The notes: generated from the letters alone by a model not told the origin. A stretch of DNA of 64,000 nt from Aquipseudomonas ullengensis (GCF_014174475.1 NZ_JACJUD010000001.1:186001-250000); one strand, 5' to 3'. Counted from the stretch's first letter, positions 34,625-43,033 are shown. Program-made: numbers and translations.

Positions 34625-35989
34625 TTAGCGCACGCCCTGCCCGGCCATGGCGGCAGGCGAGAACTCGGACTTCTTGTAGCGATCGACGATGCCGTACTGC
34701 TCCGCCAGACCGGTGTAGAGGTTCTGCACAAACCAGGCACCGGAGGTCAGGTCATAGAAGCCGGAGGTCAGCTGCGCCTGGGCAGGCAGGTCTGGCAGCA
34801 CGGCTGGCAGCGACCACAGGGTCTTGGCCAGCTGGCCGTTGGCGTCCCAGCGGTCGCCGAGCATGGCTTGCCAGGTGTCTTCGTCCAGGTAGTAGCGGCC
34901 CTTCGGCAACTGGTGGCGCTTGCCGGCGGCCAGGTTGGCTTCCACGACCCACACGCGGTGCAGTTCCCAGCGCACTACGTCGGGGTTCATGTGGTGCTTG
35001 GCGAACACGTCCTCAGGCTTGGCGGCGGCCTGCACCTTGTTGGTGTTGTAGGGGATGTAGACTTCCTTCTTGCCCACCAGCTTCCAGTCGAAGCGGTCCA
35101 TGCGGCCCTGGAACACACTCAGTTCGTCGAACGACATGACCCCGGCGGTGGCCGGTGTCGGCGTGTCGCAGCAGGCGTTGGGCAGTTTGCGCACGCGGCG
35201 CTGGCCACTCAGGTAGACGTGGGCCTGGGACTTGTCGCCGTTGACGTTGGTGCGGCCCATGATCTGCTCGCCGGCACGGATCGGCGGGCCGACGTTGAGC
35301 AGGCGGAACAGCCAGTAGTCACCGTCGAAGGTCTCCGGGGTGCCGTCCTGGTAGTAGTAGGGCATTTCCTGGATGGCCTGGCCGTCGGTGGTCATCACCT
35401 GGTTGCCATCGGCGGTCATCAGGTAATGACGGAAGTGCATCGACAGCGAGGTGCCACGCCAGTTGAGGGTGTGGTTCCACATGGCTTCGGTGCCGTTCTG
35501 CGGAATCGGGAACGGGATGCCGCCATAGGCGCCTTCCGGGATCAGCCCGCCGCTGCTGCTGACCAGCTTGGCGCGGGTAGCGTTCTTCAGCGTGTTGTCA
35601 TACACCCACTGTGGCGCGGCGGCCGTGCGGCGAGTCGGGTAGACATCGATGCGGTAGGTTTCCGGGAAACGCTTGAACATTTCCTTGCTGCCGTCACTGA
35701 GCTTGTCGGCGTACTGCGCCAGGTTCTGCGCGGTGATGCTGAACAGCGGCTTGTCGGCGGCGAACGGGTCGCTGCGCTTGCCGCCCGGCTTGTAGGACGG
35801 GTCGACGGTGGTGTAGCCACCGTCCCAGGCCGGGATGGTGCCGTCGGCGTTGCCAGCTTTCTCGGCACCGAAGGGAGTCAGGGTCTTGCCCAGGGCGGCA
35901 GCTTCTTCAGCCGTGGCAGCCTGGGTAAACGGCGCGGCGACGGCCAGCAGGGCGAAGCACAAGGCCTTGAGAGTGAACGGAGTGGTCAT
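34625..35989 (-). CDS. DUF1329 exported protein
   Basis: This 454-residue protein has a signal peptide (FTLKALCFALLAVAAPFTQA) and then the DUF1329 body (EEAAALGKTLTPFGAEKAGN, GTIPAWDGG, a region like the LolA/LolB lipoprotein-carrier fold further on). DUF1329 proteins are usually encoded beside DUF1302 proteins and are thought to help move hydrophobic molecules through the periplasm. It starts at the ATG at 35989 with GAGGAC upstream; the TTG two codons before is unlikely. The DUF1302 gene ends 12 bases away, so they are co-transcribed. Confidence 0.9.
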   Translation of the reverse strand: MTTPFTLKALCFALLAVAAPFTQAATAEEAAALGKTLTPFGAEKAGNADGTIPAWDGGYTTVDPSYKPGGKRSDPFAADKPLFSITAQNLAQYADKLSDGSKEMFKRFPETYRIDVYPTRRTAAAPQWVYDNTLKNATRAKLVSSSGGLIPEGAYGGIPFPIPQNGTEAMWNHTLNWRGTSLSMHFRHYLMTADGNQVMTTDGQAIQEMPYYYQDGTPETFDGDYWLFRLLNVGPPIRAGEQIMGRTNVNGDKSQAHVYLSGQRRVRKLPNACCDTPTPATAGVMSFDELSVFQGRMDRFDWKLVGKKEVYIPYNTNKVQAAAKPEDVFAKHHMNPDVVRWELHRVWVVEANLAAGKRHQLPKGRYYLDEDTWQAMLGDRWDANGQLAKTLWSLPAVLPDLPAQAQLTSGFYDLTSGAWFVQNLYTGLAEQYGIVDRYKKSEFSPAAMAGQGVR

Positions 35990-36001
35990 GCGCAAGTCCT
36001 C

Positions 36002-37681
36002 TTAAAACGTGGTCTTGACGGAGAAAGCCAGGTAATCCCGGTCTTTCAACGACTGCTTGAAGTTGAACTGGTTGGCCGCGTTGAGGTTGGTGTCCTCGGC
36101 GCCGTAGAAGTGGGTGTAGGTCAGACCCAGGGTCACCCGATCCAGGTAGGTGGCGGTTACGCCGATGTTCATGTCGCCGCCGTTGTCCGGGCCGAACGAA
36201 CCCACCGCCAGGGACTTGCCCATGGGGAAGTAGCTGGCACCCAGCGGCACGCTGACATCCACGCCGGGGAACAGCTGGCGATAGGTCGGCGCGTACACCA
36301 GCTTGATGCCCAGGCCGTCGTCGGTGCCGTTGGGGTCGAGCGCATTGCGGTTGTCGGTGACCTTGAGCACGCGGTTCCAGGCGATCTCACCGACCAGGCT
36401 GGCTTCATTGGAGATGAAGGAGGGGCCGAGGGAGGCCAGCACGTTGAGGTTGACGTGAGCGGTGCGGCCGATGGCGTACAGCGCGTCTTTGTCGTTGTCT
36501 GCGGCAACGCCCGGCAGCACGGTCTGGCCATTGGAGACCAGCGGCATGTTCCAGCGCATCGACGCCTCACCGGCGAAGCTGTATTCCTCGACCGTGGTGG
36601 AGAAGCTGGCGCCCAGGGCCTGGATGTCTTCCGGGTAGACCCAGTAGTACTCGCCGATCTGGCCGGTACTGAAGTTCGGCGCACCGGTGCCCGGCTTGAG
36701 GTACAGCTTGGGCGTCTTGTCGTGGTACTGGATGGCGTACACGCCGTACTCCACGGTTTCCGCGTTGTACTTCAGCTGCAGGCCGCCCTGGCCGGAGCTC
36801 TTGGCTTCCTTGTCGTTGCCGTGGAAGAACGCCGCCGGGCTGTCGGCGTTGCCACCGAGGAAGGCCGGGAATGGCGCGCCGACGATCAAGCGCTCGTTGC
36901 CTTCGCCGATGGTGTCACTGGTGGAGAAGTAGCTGCCGGCGCCTGGCAGGCGGGTTTCTTCCCACTCGAACTGGTAGAACGCGCCCACCGACACATCGTC
37001 GGTCAGCTGGTAAGTGGTCGACAGCTGGCTGACCGGCCGGGTGATTTCCTTGAACTGAGTGTTGGGCACCGATTGCGCCTTGACCACGTCCACCGGGGCC
37101 ATGCCGCCGGCGATGCCGTTAGCACCGAAGAACAGGCTCTCGCCCCAGATCAGGCCATGCCGACCGAGACGCACGGACAGCGCGCGCTCAGCCAGTTCAC
37201 CGTTCCAGTAAACGAAGGCGTCGAGAATTTCGCCGTCGCCGCCGTGCAGGTGGCGGGTGTCGTCGGTGAATTCGTCGTAGGCCACCGAGCGCTGGTTGGA
37301 ACGGCCCGGATCGTCGTTGTCGTTGTCGTCCTGGTACTCGGTGTCGTACCAGGTGGCGCCGCTGAGGCGGGCGCCGAAGTCGCGGAAGCCGATGTCCAGC
37401 TCGGAGAGCACGTCCATACGGTTGGAAATCAGGCCTTTCTCGAAGTTGCGATCACCGTCGTCCTGGTTGCGCGCCACTGCGCTTTCGCTGAGCTTGCTGC
37501 TGGGGTCTTGCAGACGCCAGGCGGAGCTGTACTTCAGGGTGTTGTCCCAGCGCAGGCTGAGGTCTGGGTTGCCCGTATCAATCTGAAACGCCTGTGCAAC
37601 CGGTGCGCCAAGCACCAGGGCTGCCGCCAGGGTCAGAGTGAAGGGTGCACGCCGCGACGCGGCGATCTTGCGAGTAGCCAT
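36002..37681 (-). CDS. DUF1302 outer membrane beta-barrel-like protein
   Basis: This 559-residue protein has a signal peptide (FTLTLAAALVLGAPVAQA) and begins its mature part with FQIDTGNPDLSLRWDNTLKY, the DUF1302 hallmark. The body is alternating aromatic and polar residues in beta strands and ends FSVKTTF with a terminal Phe, so it is likely an outer membrane channel. With DUF1329, YCF48 and MMPL proteins it forms a probable envelope system for a hydrophobic aromatic substrate. GAGGG lies upstream of the ATG. A strong hairpin between it and the FAD hydroxylase gene may adjust expression. Confidence 0.9.
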   Translation of the reverse strand: MATRKIAASRRAPFTLTLAAALVLGAPVAQAFQIDTGNPDLSLRWDNTLKYSSAWRLQDPSSKLSESAVARNQDDGDRNFEKGLISNRMDVLSELDIGFRDFGARLSGATWYDTEYQDDNDNDDPGRSNQRSVAYDEFTDDTRHLHGGDGEILDAFVYWNGELAERALSVRLGRHGLIWGESLFFGANGIAGGMAPVDVVKAQSVPNTQFKEITRPVSQLSTTYQLTDDVSVGAFYQFEWEETRLPGAGSYFSTSDTIGEGNERLIVGAPFPAFLGGNADSPAAFFHGNDKEAKSSGQGGLQLKYNAETVEYGVYAIQYHDKTPKLYLKPGTGAPNFSTGQIGEYYWVYPEDIQALGASFSTTVEEYSFAGEASMRWNMPLVSNGQTVLPGVAADNDKDALYAIGRTAHVNLNVLASLGPSFISNEASLVGEIAWNRVLKVTDNRNALDPNGTDDGLGIKLVYAPTYRQLFPGVDVSVPLGASYFPMGKSLAVGSFGPDNGGDMNIGVTATYLDRVTLGLTYTHFYGAEDTNLNAANQFNFKQSLKDRDYLAFSVKTTF

Positions 37682-37732
37682 CGAAGTAACCCTCTTTATT
37701 GTTCTTGTGTGTCAGTTCTACTTGCGTAACCA

Positions 37733-37768
37733 CCCCCGTACCGAACAAGGCAAAAGCCGGTACGGGGG
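37733..37768 (-). terminator. Hairpin between the FAD hydroxylase and DUF1302 genes
   Basis: CCCCCGTACCG pairs perfectly with CGGTACGGGGG (loop of 14) between two genes of the same operon, with no T-tract. It could attenuate or process the transcript. Confidence 0.45.
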
Positions 37769-37829
37769 CGGGTATTTCGGTGTGCAGGGGTGCGCGGAAC
37801 CGGCAGCACGCAAGGTGCCGCGCACGAAA

Positions 37830-38954
37830 TCAGACGGGTTCGGCCGTGAGCTTGAGCATCTGCACGACAAGGCCGATGCGGTCGAAGCTGTGGTCGTGGG
37901 CGATTTCCTTGTCGCCGGCCAGTACCGAGCTTTCGCTGATGTACTTGCAGCGCTCGTAGCGGCGCGCCATGAAGCGTTCGAGTTGCTGCTCGACGCTGCC
38001 ACCGGCGGTCAGCTCTTCGCCAAGCACCACGGCATCTTCAATGGCCATGCCGGCACCCTGACCCAGGTGCGGGGTGGTGGCGTGGGCAGCGTCGCCGATC
38101 AGCAGCACGCGGCCGCGGTACCAGGGCTCGCTGACGAACACCACTTCCAGCGGTTTGTAGACCACCTGGCTGCCGTCGGTAATCTGCTCGCGCAGCTCGC
38201 CGATCAGGCCGCCGAACCCGCTCAGACGCTTGCGCATCTCGTCGGCCAGGGTGTCCGTAGCCATCCACGGATTGCCCGGCTCATGGGAGGTGACGAACAT
38301 GTACATGAGGTCATCGGCCAGCGGTACCAGACCGGCGTTGCCGGCAGGCCCCTGGTAGTTGGCCAGGTGATCGATCGCCGCTGGACGCGGGAAGTTGTAA
38401 CGCCACACCGACTGGCCGGTGAAGCGCGGCTGGTATTTGTCGCCAAACAGCAGGCCACGCACCTTGGAGAACAGGCCATCGGCGCCGACCACCAGGTCGT
38501 AGCGGCCGCGACTGCCATCGGTGAACAGCACATCAACGCCCTGCGCGTCCTCGGTCAGGGTTTCCACGCTGAGGCCCAGGCGCACCGAGGCACCGAGAGC
38601 AACAGTGGTTTCGCTGAGGACTTTGTGCAGGGCCAGGCGCGAGATGCCGACGTTGGCCGGATACTCGGGGCCCGCCAGGCGCTGACCGGGAATGCGCACC
38701 AGTTGCTGGCCGTCGGTGGTGTTGATGGACACATCTTCAAAGGCGAAGGCGGCATCGAGGTAGCCATCGAGCACGCCCAGCTTGGCCATCTCGCGGACCA
38801 CGTTGCTCTGCTGGATGATGCCGACGCCGTACACCGTCCACTCGGCCTTGAGCTCGACCAGGTCGACCTCGATGCCTTTGCGACGCAGGGCGATGGCGGC
38901 ACACAGGCCACCGATACCACCACCCACGACGAGAACCTTGTTCACTGCATTCAT
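37830..38954 (-). CDS. FAD-dependent aromatic hydroxylase
   Basis: This 374-residue group A flavoprotein monooxygenase has the FAD motif VVGGGIGGLCAAIALRRKG at residues 9-27, the DG motif region VGADGLFSKVRG near 158, and LLIGDAAHATTPHLGQGAGM near 285. Such enzymes add a hydroxyl ortho to a phenolic hydroxyl before ring cleavage. It has its own upstream copy of the 42-bp regulatory element (39086-39127) and follows the Rieske ferredoxin and dioxygenase genes. By gene content it corresponds to the FdeE-type hydroxylase of the Herbaspirillum naringenin operon, which prepares the flavanone A ring; this is inference and another phenol is possible. Confidence 0.88.
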   Translation of the reverse strand: MNAVNKVLVVGGGIGGLCAAIALRRKGIEVDLVELKAEWTVYGVGIIQQSNVVREMAKLGVLDGYLDAAFAFEDVSINTTDGQQLVRIPGQRLAGPEYPANVGISRLALHKVLSETTVALGASVRLGLSVETLTEDAQGVDVLFTDGSRGRYDLVVGADGLFSKVRGLLFGDKYQPRFTGQSVWRYNFPRPAAIDHLANYQGPAGNAGLVPLADDLMYMFVTSHEPGNPWMATDTLADEMRKRLSGFGGLIGELREQITDGSQVVYKPLEVVFVSEPWYRGRVLLIGDAAHATTPHLGQGAGMAIEDAVVLGEELTAGGSVEQQLERFMARRYERCKYISESSVLAGDKEIAHDHSFDRIGLVVQMLKLTAEPV

Positions 38955-39085
38955 GGCTGTCTCACTTCTTGTTCTTGTGATTCGGGCTAGCGTTTTGCCG
39001 GAACGATTCAGGCGTCGTTTCCGGGTACTTACTGATCCAGCTGCTGCCGCGTTGTGGTCACTTTCCCGGCAAAGCAGCCCTTTGA

Positions 39086-39127
39086 CTAATCACTTGTAGG
39101 GATGCGATGTATCGTCAAACGCGATAC
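39086..39127 (-). promoter_or_regulatory. Regulatory element A, upstream of the FAD hydroxylase
   Basis: On the plus strand GTATCG-N7-CGATAC spans 39109-39127, a T-N11-A type dyad as bound by LysR regulators. On the minus strand the dyad is followed by ATCG, 12 bases and TGATTAG, toward the gene start at 38954. Over 47 bases it differs from element B at only three positions, though the two are 1.5 kb apart. Confidence 0.85.
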
Positions 39128-39132
39128 CTCGT

Positions 39133-39495
39133 TCAGCCCTCACACAGCGCCAACTGACCGCCTTCCAGCACCAGCCAGCCGTCTTCCAGATGCCACTGCA
39201 GAGCGTTCAGGTGCTCGCCCAGGCAGGGCCCGTAGATGCACAGGCCGCTGTCCGGAAGGAACTGCGCGCCATGGGCGTAACAGACGATCAGGCTGCCGTC
39301 GGCGGAGAGAAAACGGTCCTTGCGGTACTCCAGGCGCACATCCAGATGCGGGCAGCTGTTGCGGTAAACCCGCACCTCGCCGCCGTGGCGCAGGGCAAAC
39401 ACGCTGTCCTTGCCCGCCTGTAGCGGGTCGAACCCACGGGCCTGCCCCTCAACCAGCTCATCCAGCAGACACAACGCGATAGCGGCGTGACTCAC
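39133..39495 (-). CDS. Rieske-type [2Fe-2S] ferredoxin
   Basis: This 120-residue protein has one Rieske domain: C-P-H in RNSCPHLDVRL near residue 47 and C-Y-A-H in SLIVCYAHGAQF near 66, giving the two Cys and two His cluster ligands. It starts at a GTG at 39495, 15 bases after the dioxygenase stop, with AGG seven bases before; longer starts would run back into the dioxygenase gene. Small Rieske proteins pass electrons to oxygenases or keep extradiol dioxygenase iron reduced. The order dioxygenase, ferredoxin, FAD hydroxylase recalls FdeC, FdeD and FdeE of the flavonoid (fde) operon, an inference from content. Confidence 0.85.
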   Translation of the reverse strand: MSHAAIALCLLDELVEGQARGFDPLQAGKDSVFALRHGGEVRVYRNSCPHLDVRLEYRKDRFLSADGSLIVCYAHGAQFLPDSGLCIYGPCLGEHLNALQWHLEDGWLVLEGGQLALCEG

Positions 39496-39509
39496 GGGCG
39501 AACCTGGAC

Positions 39510-40448
39510 TCAGGCCTGCTTCGGTGGCGGACCACCCGGGGCCCACTTTTCCTTGGAGGTGAACAGGAACAGCTGCGAGTTATCCGCAGTGAGAGGGGCA
39601 ACACGCGCTTCCCACTCGCTGTCGTGCTTGTCCATGTCCGCGTCGTACTCGATGTGGCAGCCCAGCGGGCTGTTGAAGTACCAGAACCAGTTGGAGCCGA
39701 AGAGGTGACGGCCCGGGCCCCAGAAGCTGGTCCAGCCTTTCTGCTCGAAACGGCGCCCGGCCAGCAGCACTTCGGTGCCGCTGCCCATGTGGAAGGTGAA
39801 GTGCTCGCAGCCCTTCATGTGCGGCGGGGTCTGGATCATGAACAGGCAGTGGTGGTCGTCGGACCCGGCCGGGCGCATGAACGGACCAGCACCGATAAAG
39901 GTGTCGGTGGTGACGAAACCGAGGCGCTTGTAGAAGGCCTCGGCCTTGACCGCGTCCGGTACGAAATACACCACGTGCGACAGGGTGCGCGGCACGGCCG
40001 GCATGTCCAGGGTGATGCCCGGCTGGTTGACCGGGCGCTGTGGCGCGTGACCCGGCGCGTTGCTCAGGTCGGCCGGCGCGCTGAATTCACGGCGCACGCT
40101 GACCTGGAAGGCGATGGCGAAGCCCATGTCGTCGACGCTGTGGACCGCGCCAGCAGCATCACGAGTAACCGGGCGATCACGGCCCAGCTCATCGGCAATG
40201 GCGTCGAGGTCGGCCGCACTGGCCACGCCGTAGACGGTTTCGCGAATCGAGGGTGCCGGGCCGATGGCAGCCGGCAGGCTGGCATCGTCGGCGCGGCGGA
40301 TGATCACCGCGGTGCCGTCGAGGGCTTCGAAGCGCCCGCCATTGCTATCTACATCGACGGGCTGCAAGCCATAGTCACGCAGGCAATCGGTACAGGCTTG
40401 AATGTCATCGACGCCAAAGATCAGGGCGTCAAGGCCGATGATGTTCAT
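39510..40448 (-). CDS. VOC-superfamily extradiol-type ring-cleavage dioxygenase
   Basis: This 312-residue protein has two vicinal-oxygen-chelate modules: NIIGLDALIFGVDDIQACTD at the N-terminus and TLSHVVYFVPDAVKAEAFYK near residue 155. Likely iron ligands are His in LSHVVYF near 157, His in EHFTFHMG near 222 and Glu in GCHIEYDADMD near 270, the 2-His-1-carboxylate set of type I extradiol enzymes. It would cleave a catechol-like or trihydroxylated ring next to the hydroxyls. It begins the minus-strand transcript divergent from the LysR gene. I use the ATG at 40448 (MNIIGLDAL). An upstream start at 40493 would add 15 residues without homology. Confidence 0.88.
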   Translation of the reverse strand: MNIIGLDALIFGVDDIQACTDCLRDYGLQPVDVDSNGGRFEALDGTAVIIRRADDASLPAAIGPAPSIRETVYGVASAADLDAIADELGRDRPVTRDAAGAVHSVDDMGFAIAFQVSVRREFSAPADLSNAPGHAPQRPVNQPGITLDMPAVPRTLSHVVYFVPDAVKAEAFYKRLGFVTTDTFIGAGPFMRPAGSDDHHCLFMIQTPPHMKGCEHFTFHMGSGTEVLLAGRRFEQKGWTSFWGPGRHLFGSNWFWYFNSPLGCHIEYDADMDKHDSEWEARVAPLTADNSQLFLFTSKEKWAPGGPPPKQA

Positions 40449-40770
40449 GGTTACCACTCCATTGAAATTATTCTGCGGACAGCCCGTCACCAAAGGCCCT
40501 GTCAGCGCGACAAGCGTCTGCCAGGGGGGTGCGGGTATCCGGTGGTGGAGTCGGAAAAAGCGTCACGGCCAACCGACTGGTGGCGAGATTGCCGCGCGGG
40601 CTCACCCCTGACTAATCGCTTGTCGGGATGCGATGTATCGGCAAACGCGATACCTGGAGGAATGACAGAAAGCGTGCGTTCAGCGGCCAGTCGATGGTCG
40701 GAACAGGGTTGACGCGGCGATGCTTAGCCAGGAAGGTATCTCGAAAATAAATACAAGATCCGAGATTGCC
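40449..40770. promoter_or_regulatory. Divergent control region of the dioxygenase and LysR genes
   Basis: This 322-base spacer holds element B (below) roughly in the middle. No gene is seen in it. Both the dioxygenase transcript (leftward) and the LysR transcript (rightward) must start here, so the LysR protein probably regulates itself as well. Confidence 0.65.
40612..40653 (-). promoter_or_regulatory. Regulatory element B, dioxygenase/LysR intergenic
   Basis: GTATCG-N7-CGATAC spans 40635-40653. On the minus strand the dyad is followed by ATCG, 12 bases and CGATTAG, toward the dioxygenase start at 40448. The dyad has the T-N11-A geometry of LysR binding sites and lies beside the LysR gene, where such a regulator usually binds. 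Confidence 0.88.
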
Positions 40771-41685
40771 ATGCGCTTCAACCACCTGGACCTGAACCTC
40801 CTGGTGGCGCTCGATGTACTGCTCGAGGAGCAGAACATCACCCGCGCCGCCGAACGCCTGCACATGACCCAGTCCGCCACCAGCGGCGTGCTCGGTCGCC
40901 TGCGCAATTACTTCGAAGACGAATTGCTGGTGCAGGTCGGGCGCAAGATGCAGCCCACCCCCTATGCCCTGGAACTGCTAGCCCCGGTGCGCGAAGTACT
41001 GCTGACGATCCAGTCATCGATCACCGCCAAGCCGGTGTTCGACCCGGCCAGCAGCAAGCGCCACTTCCGCCTGATTACTTCGGATTACCTGATCAGCGTG
41101 CTGTTCGCCCGGGTGATCCAGAAGATCCACAAGGAAGCGCCACACATCACCTTCGAGATGCTCGGCCCCAGCGACAACTCCGGCGAGTTGCTGATACGCG
41201 GCGAGGTCGACCTGATGATCGTGCCCGAGCGCTACATCCTCGAAGGCCACCCCTCGCAACTGCTGTTCGAGGAAGAACATGTGTGCGTGGTGTGGAAGGG
41301 AAACCCGCTGGTGGGCGATCACCTGACCCTGGAGCAATACATGGGCATGGGCCATGTCTCGGTGGGTTTCGGCCGCACCCGGCACATGAGCATCGAGGAC
41401 TGGTTCATGAACCAATACGGCTTCAACCGCCGCCTGGAAGTGATCACCAACGACTTCAACACCCTGCCCCAACTGATCGTCGGCACCCAGCGCATCGCCA
41501 CCATGCACCAGCGCCTGGCCCGCCTGTATGCCGCACACCTGCCACTGCGCATCCTGCCGACACCGGTGAAAGTCCCGGTAATGCGTGAGTTCATGCTCTG
41601 GCACCGCACCATGGATCGCGACCCGATGCACCGTTGGCTGCGCGAGCGCATCAGCGAGTTCATCAACGACCTGGATCAAGGCTGA
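40771..41685 (+). CDS. NodD-like LysR-family regulator of the catabolic cluster
   Basis: This 304-residue LysR protein starts MRFNHLDLNLLVALDVLLEE. Its helix-turn-helix is NITRAAERLHMTQSATSGVLGRL (residues about 22-44), followed by DELLVQVGRKMQPTPYA. This N-terminus is strikingly like NodD, the flavonoid-responsive activator of rhizobia, and FdeR of Herbaspirillum is also a LysR activator responding to naringenin. The C-terminal region (FRLITSDYLISVLFARVI onward) is the ligand-binding fold. It is divergent from the dioxygenase operon and upstream of the hydrolase gene. It is the best candidate to bind elements A-E. The ligand is inferred, not shown. Confidence 0.9.
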   Translation: MRFNHLDLNLLVALDVLLEEQNITRAAERLHMTQSATSGVLGRLRNYFEDELLVQVGRKMQPTPYALELLAPVREVLLTIQSSITAKPVFDPASSKRHFRLITSDYLISVLFARVIQKIHKEAPHITFEMLGPSDNSGELLIRGEVDLMIVPERYILEGHPSQLLFEEEHVCVVWKGNPLVGDHLTLEQYMGMGHVSVGFGRTRHMSIEDWFMNQYGFNRRLEVITNDFNTLPQLIVGTQRIATMHQRLARLYAAHLPLRILPTPVKVPVMREFMLWHRTMDRDPMHRWLRERISEFINDLDQG

Positions 41686-41730
41686 CGAGACTGGCGCGAC
41701 ACTTTTCAATCGATCAGCCGCGCCAATTTC

Positions 41731-41772
41731 CTATCTCGTTTCGCGATACCTCGCATCCCGACTCACGATTGG
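41731..41772 (+). promoter_or_regulatory. Regulatory element C, upstream of the alpha/beta hydrolase
   Basis: CTATCT-N7-CGATAC is followed by CTCG, 12 bases and CGATTGG on the plus strand, pointing to the hydrolase start at 41876. It keeps the exact 6-7-6-4-12-7 spacing of elements A and B; the left half-site is the more degenerate. The segment TCGGGATGCGAGGTATCG (reverse strand) matches element B at 17 of 18 bases. Confidence 0.82.
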
Positions 41773-41875
41773 CCAAATAGCTGCCCCCTCCTTAACGTGC
41801 TCGGCAAACGGCGTCCGTGGGCTCTGCCTGCCCGAATCACGGCGCTCGCCTGCAGCCACGAAAAGGACAACAAGA

Positions 41876-43033
41876 ATGTTCCGTTACTTCCCCACCAATT
41901 ACGTCTGGGACCTTTCCGTCAACCTGGCCATCGAGATGGGCGCCCGCATCGGCGAAATCGAAGAGATGTGCAAGCCGCTGGCCGAAGCCGCCAAGCAGCC
42001 CGATGCCGCCGGCACCGCCGCCTTCCGCGAAACCTGGGCGAAGATGGCCGACAAGCTGTGCGGCCTGGCCGAAGAAGACGAAGCCGCCGGCCGCCTGTTC
42101 TCCGCTGGCGAGAAATACAACCGCGCTTCCACCTACTACCTCACCTGCGAACGCCTGCAGGCCCACGGCGCACCAGGCCGCGAGGCGCTGTACCAGCGCG
42201 TGCTGGAGACCTTCGCCCGCGGCATCGCGCTGAGCAAAGAGAACTGCGAGCGCGTGGAAATCCCCTACGAGGGCAAGCACATCTCCGGCCTGCTGGTGCG
42301 TGCCGAGGGCGTGGACGGCCCGGCGCCGATCCTGCTGCAGGTCAACGGCCTCGATTCGACCAAGGAAATGAAATACCGCGTCGGTCTGCCGGCCTGGCTG
42401 GCCAAGCGCGGCGTGTCCTCGCTGATCATCGACCAGCCCGGCACCGGCGAAGCCCTGCGCCTGCACAACCTCACCGCCCGCTACGACAGCGAGCACTGGG
42501 CCAGCCGCGTGGTCGACTGGCTGGAAACCCGTAGCGACGTCGACGCCAAACGCATCGGCATGGAAGGTGTGTCCCTCGGCGGCTACTACTGCCCGCGCGC
42601 CGTGGCCTTCGAGCCGCGCTTCGCCTGCGGCGTGGTGTGGGGCGCCAACCACGACTGGCGCGACGTGCAGAAGCGTCGCCTGGAGAAGGAAGGCGAACTG
42701 CCAGTCCCGCATTACTGGACCCACGTACGCTGGGTCTGGGGCGCCAAGGACATGGACGAGTTCATGACCATCGCCGAGAACGTGCACCTGGACGGCGTGC
42801 TCGACCGCATCAAGGTGCCGTTCCTGGTCACCCACGGCTCGAAGGATTCGCAGATCCCGCTGAAGTGGGCCGAGCGCACCTACGAGCAACTGGTCAACAG
42901 CCCCAAGCGTGAGCTGAAAATCTTCACCGAGCGTGAAGGCGGCGTGCAGCACTCCAGCTTCGACAACAGCATCAACGCCGGGCAATACATTGCCGACTGG
43001 GTTGCCGAAAACCTCGGCGGCCGGGTGGCCTGA
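41876..43033 (+). CDS. Alpha/beta hydrolase of the C-C hydrolase (DHPON hydrolase-like) type
   Basis: This 385-residue enzyme has a helical N-terminal half and a C-terminal alpha/beta hydrolase domain: nucleophile Ser in GVSLGGYY near residue 228, Asp in THGSKDSQIP near 320 and His in GGVQHSSFDN near 355. The layout is like 2,6-dihydroxypseudooxynicotine hydrolase from nicotine-degrading Arthrobacter, which breaks a C-C bond between a ring and a carbonyl, and FrsA-type proteins. In this cluster it could cut an acyl chain from the product of ring cleavage. The start at 41876 has AAAAGGAC upstream. It has its own regulatory element (C) and a strong terminator, so it forms a single-gene transcript or a readthrough from the LysR gene. 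Confidence 0.87.
   Translation: MFRYFPTNYVWDLSVNLAIEMGARIGEIEEMCKPLAEAAKQPDAAGTAAFRETWAKMADKLCGLAEEDEAAGRLFSAGEKYNRASTYYLTCERLQAHGAPGREALYQRVLETFARGIALSKENCERVEIPYEGKHISGLLVRAEGVDGPAPILLQVNGLDSTKEMKYRVGLPAWLAKRGVSSLIIDQPGTGEALRLHNLTARYDSEHWASRVVDWLETRSDVDAKRIGMEGVSLGGYYCPRAVAFEPRFACGVVWGANHDWRDVQKRRLEKEGELPVPHYWTHVRWVWGAKDMDEFMTIAENVHLDGVLDRIKVPFLVTHGSKDSQIPLKWAERTYEQLVNSPKRELKIFTEREGGVQHSSFDNSINAGQYIADWVAENLGGRVA

Noticed and set aside
33653..37729. A very long open frame (over 1300 codons) on the plus strand, antisense to the DUF1302, DUF1329 and YCF48 genes
   Set aside because: It is a by-product of strong GC bias in the third codon position of the minus-strand genes. The translation is rich in Val, His, Gly and Gln with no domain, while the minus-strand frames carry clear family features.
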